Source of the DNA: Bagarius yarrelli
Lineage: Eukaryota > Chordata > Actinopteri > Siluriformes > Sisoridae
Reading direction: 5' to 3'
NCBI GenBank assembly: GCA_005784505.1
Contig: VCAZ01000008.1
Span: 3,583,763 to 3,647,762 of the forward strand
DNA length: 64,000 nucleotides
Position numbers and translations under genes: made by a program. A model generated the notes under the pieces. That model made no database searches, was not told the origin of the DNA, and saw only the letters and a program-made list of their open reading frames with translations. Positions 47,301-59,700 of this stretch are shown here, piece after piece. Position 1 is the first letter of the stretch. Each line of letters opens with the position of its first letter.

Positions 47301-50300
47301 GAAAGTGTAAAATCACATAGAAAATAAGACAAACCTATCAGGATTATCGACTTTTACCTCCGATTTTTTTTAATTACTAGTGTTTGAGTAGCATTAGGCT
47401 ACGATGCATGTTAATTAGATCATTAATTGCCGTATTTGCAAACAACTATTTAAATTGAATAATTAAAAATAATAGAATATGTTAAATGTAAATGTTGTAT
47501 CTTTACACAATCATGTTTGTTTTAATCTAAGTTTTTTGGGACCGGGCATTGTTAACTAGCTAACTAGCTAGCTAGCTAGCTAGCTAGTCAATTACCTGAA
47601 AATATTAAATTTGCTACACTTTTGTTAGCTAAAATCTTGCCATCCTGATATTGTTCTCTGGCTGTTCAGTCACCTTGCTACATACCACCTGCCCCTCTGC
47701 ATTCCCCTACATTAGCCTGACCTTCTATGGCTGTGTGCTGAACTCGTTGTTCAAAGACTTTGCGGTGTATTTCTGTACGTAGAGGGCAGTAAAGCGGATT
47801 GAAGGTGATGTTTAATGTACAGGGAAAAGTGCTCACCTTATGGTTGCAGTAAATGCTCTTTGAGTGTGAATGCTGGTAATAAACCACATAAATACATTCA
47901 TTGTATGTGCTTTTCAGATTTGTCAGATCAGTTGCAATTCTTTTCTTTGAAAATATAAAGCAAGGACACTGGGACAAGATGGCAGGAGCAGTAAAGTCAA
48001 GGGGCAGCCTATAAAGAAAATAAAATGGCAGCTTTTAATTTAATATATAAGATCCTATAGCGGAGGTTACCCCCGGTCTGTTCACCAAGGTTATGGTGTT
48101 TATAATGATATGAATTATGCATGTACATTGTTGAAACTGTAATGAGCTAAAAATGGAATCGCCGGAGCGTATTAAGGTTTATTAAGGGTGAAACACGGTT
48201 GGTTTGTTGGTCTCTTAGTGTATCAGTGATGGGCACAGTGAGTTAACACAAATATAGTCAGTGTTGGTATGTGTGTCACAGCTCGGTGGCATTCTCTCCC
48301 ATGACCATTTCCAGCTCTACATCAAGTGCTTTATATGTTCGGCGTGTCCTTGCATGCTTGCACGCTGCAGTGTATGCACAAATACGTGTTTGTTGCTATG
48401 TGTAAGCTGGCCAAGTCGAGTGACCTTAACCCGCCACCACCAAGGAGGTTTTTATTGATTGATAGCGAGGCTCTCTATAACAAAGACAGAATGAAGGAAA
48501 GAGGAGGAAAAGAGAAATAGCAGAAGGAAGTAAGTGCCAAATAAGGTAAAAAATAGACAAAGACGTGGATATGTGAGACGGCAAGCATATGTTGAGATTG
48601 ATTAGCTGCGGTCGCTGGGCTGCTCCTGAGTGCTAAGGATAGGGTGAGCTTTAGGAGGAGGAAAGGAGCAAGATGACTCAGGGGCACGTGAGGAGAATGC
48701 TAAAAGAGAGTAGCAGCAGCAGGGTGTCTGTGTGTGTTTGAAGCCTCTGGATACAGGATGAACACCTGCATTAGTGCAACAAATGCTCACACTGATTTAG
48801 CCAAACAGGGCTTTCATAGCTCTTACTAATCTGCATCAGCAGCAGGCTCATATCTTTTATTATTAACATTAATTACAGTCACCCAAGCCGTAAATCTGGA
48901 GATGCTATAATGGAATAACCGCATCTTGAAATATCATTAACCACCTCGGCTCATTGCATTGGTGTCTGGATCAATCAAAGTAACGCTCAGTAGCACTCAC
49001 GGCTGGCAGATTCTGATAAGAGTTTAAATTCACCGAAACATGATGTAGCCTCGTTTGACTTTTAATCAGTCGCAAGTACGATTGTGAGACATTCTTTAAT
49101 TGTATTTTTGTAATATATGTGGAAGATGTCTTCCAGAAGCGAAAAAAAAAAAAACCCTCAGACCTGAGTGAATCGAATGCAAATGGATTGGCGCCGTAGT
49201 CAGCTCGGTGAAACCGAGATGGGTGTGTGTAGTAAAAAGAGCTCATCAAGAATGCATTTGAGTGGCTTTGTAGAATATTTATGCTTTGACCTCCGTGAAA
49301 GTAAAGTGCGACTAGGTTTCCTACCTCAGCGCGGACAAGTTGTTAAAGCAGGAAATGTAAAGCACGATCGGACACATGAAGAGAAGCTGTGTGGGGTTTT
49401 TTTTTTGTCGCATACCCTTGAGGGTTGAAGCACTTCCCTTCTCACAGTATTTACTTTCTCATGTGCAAACACATACTTTCAAAGTTACACACACACACAC
49501 TTTGTTTTCTGCATTTTCCTGCCCCGCACGTGGTGTCATTTCCTCATTAAAAATGCTTTACTACTAATTTTAGCTGTAAATCTCGATTCGTTGTTGATAA
49601 TGAAGTTTTGATGATCAGGAGTCTGATTCGCTATGATTCACTGTGCTAATGATACCCACGGCATATCCGTTGCATGAGGCAAAGTGATAGAGTTGCCTGA
49701 CCACAGGACTGCTTATTGATCCCCCAAGAAGGAAGTGTATTATTAGATATGGTCTTTAGGGGAAATGTCTTTTTGATGTTAGGCTGTCAGACTATACCTT
49801 TATCGATACATTCGCTCTTTCTCTCTATTTTTTCAGTATGGAGAGGAGGAGGTGTGCTCAGACCGCCTGGATACCGATTTCCCTGACTTCGACCTCTCTC
49901 AGCTGGACACCAGCGACTTTGACTCAGTGAACTGCCTCAGCGAGCTCCACTGGTGCAATGACGACTCAGACAGCTCCCCTGCCTCCATACAGTACTGCGC
50001 TGGGGACGCCGAGCTCTTTGAGGTCAGACCCCTCATTCTGCAATCCTCTGTTCAACAGTCTTCAATCGCTATTCTAATCTTAGTACATTACGTAGCCATT
50101 CCCACCGGAAGGATCCTAAAAGAGCTTAATTGGGTTTAATAGAGCTAATATGACAACCAGACCCAGCACTTGGGCATTTCATGGCAATCTGGCAGTTTAT
50201 CAAGAATGTGATGCTGGAGAAGGGAAGGTCCAAAACCGTGTGTGTTTGTGTCAACAATGATCGACCCGAGAGTCGTTGTATCGTATTTAGTGCTAATTTA

Positions 50301-50759
50301 CTCCCGGTATCATGTAATTCTGTACTGTGATTGATTTTTAGCCTCTGAGAACTGGTCTATTTTAGGTGCCAGGGAAAACCATCGATTATGACGTCAAGCT
50401 CAATTAACCTTCAGGTGGGACTAAATTGTGTAAGATAGCACCGCATAACTTCCTGGAGCTCCACACATCATGAGAGTATGGTTACATGGGCCAAGGTTAG
50501 AGATTAAAACGTAGTAATCAGATAGCCACACTGTTCCCAGAGTAGACCAGCGTCTGGTCCTTCAGTTGGAGGTCATCACCTGTCTTATCCCTTTATATCT
50601 ATCTCTCTCCCCCTCTTTTTTTCCCCCTCTCATCCCTTTTTACAGACAGAAGAGGAGAATGCGGCGCTGCTTGCCGCTCTCACCGACAGCCTGGATGGTA
50701 TTGTGGAGGACGGGGTGGGGGGGCTGTCCGTGTTCCCCTCGCTGGGTGAAGACCCTGAG

Positions 50760-50791
<32 letters not shown>

Positions 50792-53700
50792 GAAAGACGA
50801 GCTCCTTTTGGAAAGTGAGCCTGTCCAAGGCTCACTGAGCCCAGAGACAGAAGACCCGTCTCTAGTAAGAACCCTTCCTTCCTGTTTAAGGTGGATATGG
50901 ATGGGCCTCTGACTACCCCACAGCATGGGTATGATAGGCAAAACAGGTCTGAATTTTTCTCATTTTGGGCTTTTCAATTCTCTTTAGCAAGCACACTAAT
51001 AAGAATCATTTTCACAGGCGGGGAGTTGGAGCACAACACAAGCAACACTTTAGGATTTAGACCCTTTCTCTGATAGTTTCTCTTCTGTCCCACTTTTTTT
51101 CCATTATCTTTTTTTTCTTGCTTGTTTAGTCCCATTTTGCAGTTTTCACACCTGTTTTTAGGAGGCTTTAGAAATCTCTGATAAAAAAAAAACAAAAAAA
51201 CAACAAGATGTCTTTTCTCCAACTCCCTGCAGTCTATTACTGCCTGTCTGTTTGTTTAGAGTGCATTAAGAAACCAACACGCTGGACACAGTTTTTTTTT
51301 TTGGTGTTTTCCATTAGTGGTTTTAAAATTAACATGATGTGACACTCAAAGGACATTTTGAACACATTTCCTTTCATTTTATCAAATGAATTATGGTTAC
51401 AGGCGATACGCTATATGGACAAAAGTAGTGAGACACCAGTCCATCACATCTACCATCTATTATCATCTTCTGAGCATCCTATTCTAGGTTTATTCTCGCT
51501 CTTACTCCTATACTAACCCCTACCCTTTTAAAAATTGATTGTGGAGTGTTGCTGTGGGGATTTTTTCTATTTTGGCACAAATGGAATTTAGTTTTCGTGA
51601 GATTAGATACTAATGTTGGGTGAATGGATCTGGGGTGCAGACTGTGTTTCAGGTTATCCCAAAGGAGTTTAATGTGGTTGAGTAAAGCCTTATTAGAGCA
51701 GGATCAGTTTTCCAGGAAGACGTTAGAGAAATGTCTGTTTCACAGACAGACTTTGAGATTTTAATTTCGTCTGAATCTGCCATATCTGTTTTTGTTTCAC
51801 ACAAGCTCTGTAAAAATTTCAGCGCAAATTACCTACTCTTTTTCGGCAAACTCGGCGGTCCTCTAGGAAATCTAATCCCATCCCAATGCGAAGGTCTTTT
51901 TTTTTTCTTTCCCTAAACGCTTTTTTCTTTTAGCGCACCAGTATTTAGGTTTCTTCTTTCTGTGCACAAGTAATGGATGAACATTTGTTTGGTCCCCTAC
52001 AAAGAAATAAAAAAATCAATAAGTAGAACCGAATCACATACTCTGTTATGATTGGCTACTGTAATATCAGTGTCAGACAAGTATTTATGCAACGTTTATA
52101 TAAACGTTTTTATTCCTGTGGGTTTATTTTAAAAACACCCAATTTTATAAAATCATATAACATTTAATTACAATTTTTATCAAATGTTTACGAAACACTA
52201 ATTAAGTATCCTTAAACATGTGATCTTCTGCAATGGCCACAGACAGCCCTACATCGGCCATGGATAACTAGTCCTGTCCAGATGATACTTAAGATTCAGA
52301 GCTCTGTGCAGGACACCCAAGTGTCACTGCAACCATCACACACCATGTCCAATTTTTGGCTTTCTTAGTTCCAATAAAGGAATATCGCAATGCTACAATG
52401 CATATAATGCTATAAGATATTCTAGACAGCTACATTCTTCCAAAGTTGTAGCAAAAGTTTGGCTATGACACAGATAATGATGTGCTGGTAAGGTGTCCAC
52501 AAACTTTTGGTCATATAGAGGCTGTAAAAATGTAGACAAAGGACAAATTCAGGTCTTGATAAAAGTTTTTAATTTTGTTAAAGTTTACAAAGGTCTTCTT
52601 GTTACCCCGATGAAAGCAGGTAACAAAGTCTGGTCACTAAAATTGGGATAAATTGCAGTTAATGCTTAGGGAAACTGATTTAATATGTGCAGGTCCATAA
52701 CCCAAAGGGTGAGACTGTGACTGCTGTCGGTATTATTTTTAACCAAAAGCAGACTGCAATAAAGCAACCTATTATAAAAAAAAAAAAACATTCCATTACT
52801 ATTGTCTGCTTTTTAAAAGAACTTAATAGTGATGATCAGAAAATGCACTGATGTCTGTAAAGAATACATGAATAAATTTCCATCCAATTACCTTTAAAAT
52901 GTGACACCTTACATAAAATGTAGTAATATTGACCAGCGCGGTGATCCTACGAAGTCATTATAGACACTGCAGTTACGCAGTACAAAATAGCATACAACTT
53001 TATACTTTAAATTTGCTTTCACACTCCTATTTGTGGCCTAAGTGGTGCAAGATAATTTCTCTATTTATCATAAAGAGGCATCCTCTAACATTATCGGCTA
53101 GACAGGTGTATTTCTATCTGGTCAGACGTATAGCTAATGGAGGCTTCCTCCTTCTCCTTACACCTCTTCAGACAGCTTTATAGCTTATTATGTCTGGTCA
53201 TCTGTACAATCCCAAAAAGTTATAGACTGCCCTCTGGTGGCTTGAGCGGTCAGTGCACCTCAGCCCTCTCAGTGAGGCTCATCTCTTTAAGAAACAAGGG
53301 CCACATTGAGGAGCTTTGGGTACCGTAGGAAGGGGGGAGCGCCGAGCACATGTTCTCATGGAGTAGATGTCCCTGGCATGATGGTAGGGTTTTGTATAGC
53401 GCAGTGGAAGCACAAGGTGCCCCTTCAATTCCTTTAGTGGGCTCAGAGAATCTGCCAAACTACCACAACGTCTTCAGCTACTGCAACTCACTGAGCTGAG
53501 GGTTACTGCCTCCTGCTGGCTTTATCATTAACTTACAATCCAGACCCTTGGTTATTTTTTTTTTCAGAAAGGACAAGAAACTGTCTTTCAACCTGTCTGT
53601 CTCTCTTTCTTTTCCTCTCTTTTTTATTCTCCCTGTATTGCTGTTTACCTCCTACTGCCTTTACATCTCTCTCTGTTTTATTTTCATTTCTCTCCCTACC

Positions 53701-56700
53701 TCCCATCCTCCCTCTCTCTTTCTCATTTTCTTTTATGCCTTACCATTTTACTCTCTTTCTATCTATTCTAAAAAAATCTCTCTCTCTCTCTTTCCCACTT
53801 TCTTTTTGTCTCTTTCTTAATTTTTTTATCCATCCTACTAAAGCAAGTCTCCCCCACTCTCTCTTTCTTTTCTTTTTTTTTCCCTCTCCCTTTCATGTTT
53901 TTCTTCCTTGGCTCTCATACCAGGGCAGCTCAGATGGAGGAACTGGTGCCACAAGCATTTTTTTTAGTTTTTTGTCAGCTATTCATTCTTATGCAGTGTT
54001 GTGTTTCGGTGATGCAACAGGAGGGGGAAAAAAGTCTTGCAATTCTTCACTGATGCCCAGAACAAATTCGATCTTGCTATTTGACATTTTTCTGACTCTG
54101 TGTCACATGATTTTGTGATTCATTGGCAACGATCACAGCAGTGAACATTTAATGTGATGATGATTGTGTGGATAGATAGAGTGGCATGCCTGCTAATTAG
54201 TTGTCCCTCTCTTTGTCTCTTTCTCTCTTTTTCTATCTACAGCTAAAAAAGCTTCTGTTGTCCCCCCCAAATGTGCCTGTGGGTCTGGACTCAAACAGAC
54301 TGAGCAGCGCGCTCAGTAGGACCCAGTCACTCAAGTCTGTCCGTCCTCTTCTGAAGGTGAGTCTGTTGGCAGCAACAAAATAAAAAAATTCTAAAGCAAA
54401 CTTGTGACTAGAAAGAGACGTCGTACGTTGAGCAGTAAGATCTGTGTTGTAGTAGCGTAGTCCTGTTACCACGACAATGCTCGTCTAATTTTACCTGTGA
54501 GTAAATAGAATGAATTAAACTGATGTAACAGTACACGTTGTGTTGCGTGTCAGTGCTTTAATGTGTTGTAACTCCGCCAAGGCGTTTGCAGAATTAGCGC
54601 TGAGCGTGGCCATCTGTCAAAGCAAAACCATGGCGACCGGAAGGGGTAAAGGGCAGCCCTGCTTTAAGCTAGGAGCTTACATAAAGCCTGAGTCACAATC
54701 GAGCTTCCCGTAGCATGATTCCAAACTGTAGATCATAATTAGAGAGTGTGAGGTGGACGAAGAACAAGTCTCATTGAACTGTTTTTAAAAACAAAATTCC
54801 TGTGGTTTTATAGAGTTCTTATTTTTGTTTGCGTGCCTTAACAACGCTTCACTTTAAAAAAAATAAAAAGAAATATATTCATATTTTAATGTGCTTCGAT
54901 GGTCTGGTGCTGATTTGTGGGCTTGTGGTTTGGTTGTGTTATTTTTATTACAAGTTTGCAGCTGTGTGCAGTCACAGGAGATATTGTGTATGCATCGCTT
55001 ATGCAAAAAAAAAAAAAAAAGATTCAGGATAAAAATATGGAAAAGAAATGGTCTGATTTCACTAAAGACATAAAATGGAGGAGGTTATTTTTATTGTAAT
55101 GGTTATAAGCGATCCAGCGCAGAAGATGAGAAGATAACAAACACAGGCTTGTTATAAATGCAGCTGATTGTCATCATAGCATATAATATTTTCCACCGGA
55201 TAATTTAGGTATATTAGTATACAGATTAAAGGACTAAAGCACCTGTTTCTTCAGTTAAAGCTAAACTGGAGATTTCTATTAATAAAAATGTCACAATTAT
55301 TCAGTGTGGGTTCTTTTTTTAATTATTTCTTCCCTAAAATGTTTCGTCATTTAATGGTTTTTTTCTTTAATCTCTTTGCAGAAGGCTAAAACAGGCACGG
55401 TGGATAAAAAACCGCGAGCGTTCAGGCCTTCCGGTCATCTCTGCACTGAGCTGCACCGCCACCTTACCCAAGAGGCCAACACTGAGGACACACCTGCAGC
55501 TGATACTGAAGAGGAGGAGGAAGAAGAAGACGAGGACAGTGACTCGGAGGATGAGGAGGGGGAGGATGAAGAGGAGGAGGAAGAGGAGTCTTCATCCAGC
55601 AGCGAGGTGGAGAGCACTGTGTGCACAGAGCCGCCTGAACCTCAGTTCCCGTCAGAGAAGGAGCGTCACTCTGTGGTGGAGCTGATCCGCTACATGCACA
55701 CGTACTGCGTCCCATCACGCAAGCAGGCCAGTTGGGACCGCAAGGAGCGTGAAAATGCGATGCGCAAGACCAAGCTGGAGAACCCTGCCATCATTCGTAA
55801 TGCCACGCCCAGCTGTGTTAAACCTGCCACTCAGCCCACTACCCTCACTAACAGCAGCACAAGTAAAGGACCTAAACCTAAGATTCCCTTTGTAAGGCGC
55901 CGAGAAGCTAAAGTGCACTCTCTGCTCAAGGAGCTGCTGGAGGCTGTCGTGTCCTTCGATGTGAGCAAGCCTTACAGACTGCACAGCCCACCGTATAACC
56001 ACAGCAGGACCACCACAGCCCGGCCCAAAGCTGAGCACAAAGACACAAGTGTCATCGAAGGCTCTCAGGTGGCTGCCAAGCGGCCCAAATGCCCCGAAAT
56101 AGAAGAGGGCTCATTTTCGGTGCGCCGCTCCCGCCGCTTAGCCTCCTTCCCCAGCCGATTTGCAAAAAGACATCGCTTGAGTGGACACTCCATCGAAGAA
56201 GAGAGTGCTTTCCGCCACCATGCTATGGATTCCCCTGCCGAAGACAGCAATGAGAAAGCAAAAGCCCAGAAGAGCCCTGAATCCCCAAACCTCTGCTGTA
56301 ACGACGGTGAGACAAACAGAAAGTTTGACATCCGTTTGACCTAAAATTAATTCGGGTATGACTAAGGAAGTGTTTCTGTTCTGTTTCTCTGATTGCAGAC
56401 AAGCGTGCCTGCCTCTGCCTGCCTCTGACTCCTAAATCCACAGGGTGTGTATTCCCGTTACTGCTACTCTACTGTACATTTGGAGCTGGTCCAAGCATAA
56501 AGACTTTTAAACATTTCTGGATGCCTCCCAAGTGACGTCTGGGAGACACTTAGTGACGCTACACCTTTTATATCCCATCCTAAAGCGGCTTGCTATTCAT
56601 GGAGCCAATTTGTTTAGCTAATTATAGATTAATGCTGTGATGCAAAGTGCTCAGCAATGCTCGGCTTATCAGTATCACTGTATATTTATTCTGGGTCATT

Positions 56701-59700
56701 TCTTTCAGACTTGTTCTTGCTGTACTTGTACTTGTATAAAGTCATAACGGCATTAACTCTTTACGCTCTGTTTGTCATGATCAGAGATCCAAGCAGGTCC
56801 TTCGAGCAGACTCTCTGCGTGGAACTGTGCGGCACTGCAGGTAATGTCATGCTGTCAAACCCACGTGTAAGTTCAGTACCTATGCGTTAGGAAGCCGTGT
56901 ACTCACAGGATTAGCCGTTGTGCTCGGGATGGTAGACGAATAAATGAATAATGAAGCACAGAGTTCCATTACATCAGAATCACTAGGTTAGACCGCCAGT
57001 GACATTTACATAGCAAATAGCATGGTGTTGGTTTACACCCGAGAGTCAGAATGATTCCAAACCTTCACTGTAGACTTGCCTGGAGTGGAGCTGTGTATCC
57101 GTGTATATAAATAACACAAACATTGTGAGCCATGTCAATGATAAGGATGAGTATTATTTACTATATACATTATTTTTGTATTATTTGATACAAAAGTCTA
57201 AAGATCTGATATCAGACTTTTTGTTGGAATAGCCTTCAGGCATCAGCTTTTGTAGTCTATTGAAGCATTTAAGAGCATGGCTTTGCAGAGCTGAAGACCC
57301 CCCCTCTCTCTTAAGACGTTTACATTTAGGACATGTGGCAGACGTTATTATCCAGAGCGACTTACATTAATCTGTTATTTTATAACTGAGCAATTCGAGG
57401 TTAAATGCCCTGCTCAGGGGGGCCAGCGGTGGCAACTTGATGGTGCTGGAAATCAAACCCAGATCAAACACTGTGCTACCATGTCCCCCAAATATAGCTC
57501 AGAATAGGGCTTAAAAGTAGGGCTCAGTTGGTTACAGATGATGTATAAGCAAGTCTCTGCATTCATGGATTTCGCATAGTTTACACTTACAAACGTGTCC
57601 CCTTTTACAGGACTCACTCCGCCCACGACGCCACCCCACAAACCAGTCGACGAGGAGCTCTTCAAGCCCGAGAGCAAAGCCGAACTTCCCAGCAAGAGTT
57701 TGTGCCCAGTGCGGACACACCTGCGCAAGCTTCCGGAGCAGACAGAGTTGTATGCCCAGCTACGTCGCATGGGCCCGACAGCCGAGAACCAGAGCAAGGG
57801 TGCCTACAGAGACCATGACTACTGCATGCTAAATTTAGGGGAGAGCCACAAACGTATTGCTGCCATTCTCCCAGTGTCTGACTGCTACACCAAGGTCCAG
57901 GAGGAAGAGGAAAACAAGATGGAGGAGAATAATGGGCAGCAGGAGATAGACGCCCAACTACCTGACTTTTTCCCATGCCAACCAACAGGGACAGGACAGC
58001 CCTCACCTGCCTACTCACCCACCCCTGAGGCAGATTCTGAGTGCTTAGACTCATGCCAGCCACCCTCACCCTGCCATCAGATTAACCTCAGGTAACGATA
58101 GAAACCTCTGCTTTCTGTTCTTCATGGAACTTGTTCTCTATTTGACACCCCTCTTTTTTATTTGTTGCAGTTGTGAGAGCCACTGTGACAAGCAGAGCAA
58201 TAACACTACACATGGGCAAGAAGAGGACGGGGTAAGTAGTAATAAACAACTCAAATAAATGCGCAGGATCACATTATACTGCTTTCACATATGACTAATA
58301 ATCTTTTATACTTTTGCGGTTGCAGAGCAAGTGTCAGGTTTTGTACATTCACAATCTGCCCAGTAACGTCACGCAGGCTGTCCTGCGCAAACGCTTCAAG
58401 GCCTTTGGCGACCCAGAAGACTGTCGGGTGCTCATTAAAAAAGAGTAGGTTGAACTCCTAGTCAATTTAATTGGGTGCGTAGGTGTAGTATGTGCGGCAG
58501 CACGCTCTTCCAACCTGTGTGTGTCTGTATTTTTAGGGAGCGCTGTGGAGTCATCACTTTCAGACAGAATCAGAATGAGCTGAATCTGAAGCACAGACGA
58601 CATGACTCCATGGGTCAGTACGCAGGAAATAACAGCCGGAGGTTTAGCAGGAAGCGGTACATAGATCTGGGTAAGGTGGAGCAGGAGATTTACTCCTTAG
58701 AAAGAATGAGCAAAAGATCCAATTAAGAACACCCGAACACATACTCATCTAATTAGCCAATCATTTGGCAGCAAAAATACTTAAACTATTTCAGTTAATG
58801 TTTACATTAAACATAAAAATAGGGTAATAATATATTAACAGTGGCTTGGTTGTTGCAGAAAAATTAAACTAAAGCATACTATACTACACAACATTATACT
58901 ATTTTATACAAAACTATTCTATAAAACACTATACTATACAACACTATACTTTACTATAAAAAATTATACAATACAACACTATACTATACAAAATTATACT
59001 ATTTAATTCAAAACTATACCATAAAACACTATAGTATACAACAATATACTATACTACACAACACTATACTGTACATTATACTATGTTATACATAACTATA
59101 CTATACAATATACTAAACTATACAACATTATACTATTTTATACAAAACTATACTATACACTATACAACATTATACTATACAACACTATACTATGCAACGT
59201 TATACTATTTTATACAAAACTACACTATATAACACTATACTATACAACACTTTACTATAATATTTTTTAATACTTTAATATATACTGGGCTAAACTATAC
59301 TGGGCTAAAATAGGGCATACAACACTGCACTATACTATAACTGTACTTTTACTCTAGTAAATACTCTAGACTAAATGAGCGATACTATTCTGTTTCATAC
59401 TATTCTAATCTATACTATACTATAGTATTCTTTACCATCCTATACTACATTATATACTAGACTATTCTATACTAAACTATACTGGGCTAAACTAAGGCAT
59501 ATTATATTATACTATACTATACTATATCATACCATACCAAGCTATGCTGGGCTAAAATAAGGCATACAATACTGCACTACACTATACTATTACTATACTT
59601 TTACTTTAATGGGCTAGAATGAGGCATACTCTACTATGCTTTACTATACTTTACTATACTATATATTGTTCTTTGTAATGTTAGTTTCTTAATGGTGCTA

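Larger units (their letters stand above)
23313..49836 (+). other. ppargc1b: ppargc1b intron 1 (26.5 kb)
   Basis: GTAAGA donor and TTTTTTCAG acceptor. It takes up most of the gene and holds the CpG/G4 patch, microsatellites, SINEs and MITEs listed separately. Stretches not itemised (about 23480-24150, 25800-27470, 28420-36540, 38320-39000, 39240-42030, 42410-43980, 44290-47550 and 47590-49836) showed no gene. In mammals this intron hosts miR-378a; no matching hairpin was recognised here by eye. Confidence 0.9.
50865..54242 (+). other. ppargc1b: ppargc1b intron 3
   Basis: 3.4 kb. Contains a long TIR element (51411-52520) and a T/C-rich tract (about 53570-53900). A second pyrimidine tract lies just before the exon 4 acceptor. 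Confidence 0.9.

Noticed and set aside
55435..56441. Minus-strand ORFs of 63-107 codons
   Set aside because: They are antisense shadows of exon 5, partly from the GAG repeats.
57662..58069. 135-codon minus-strand ORF
   Set aside because: It is the antisense shadow of ppargc1b exon 8.
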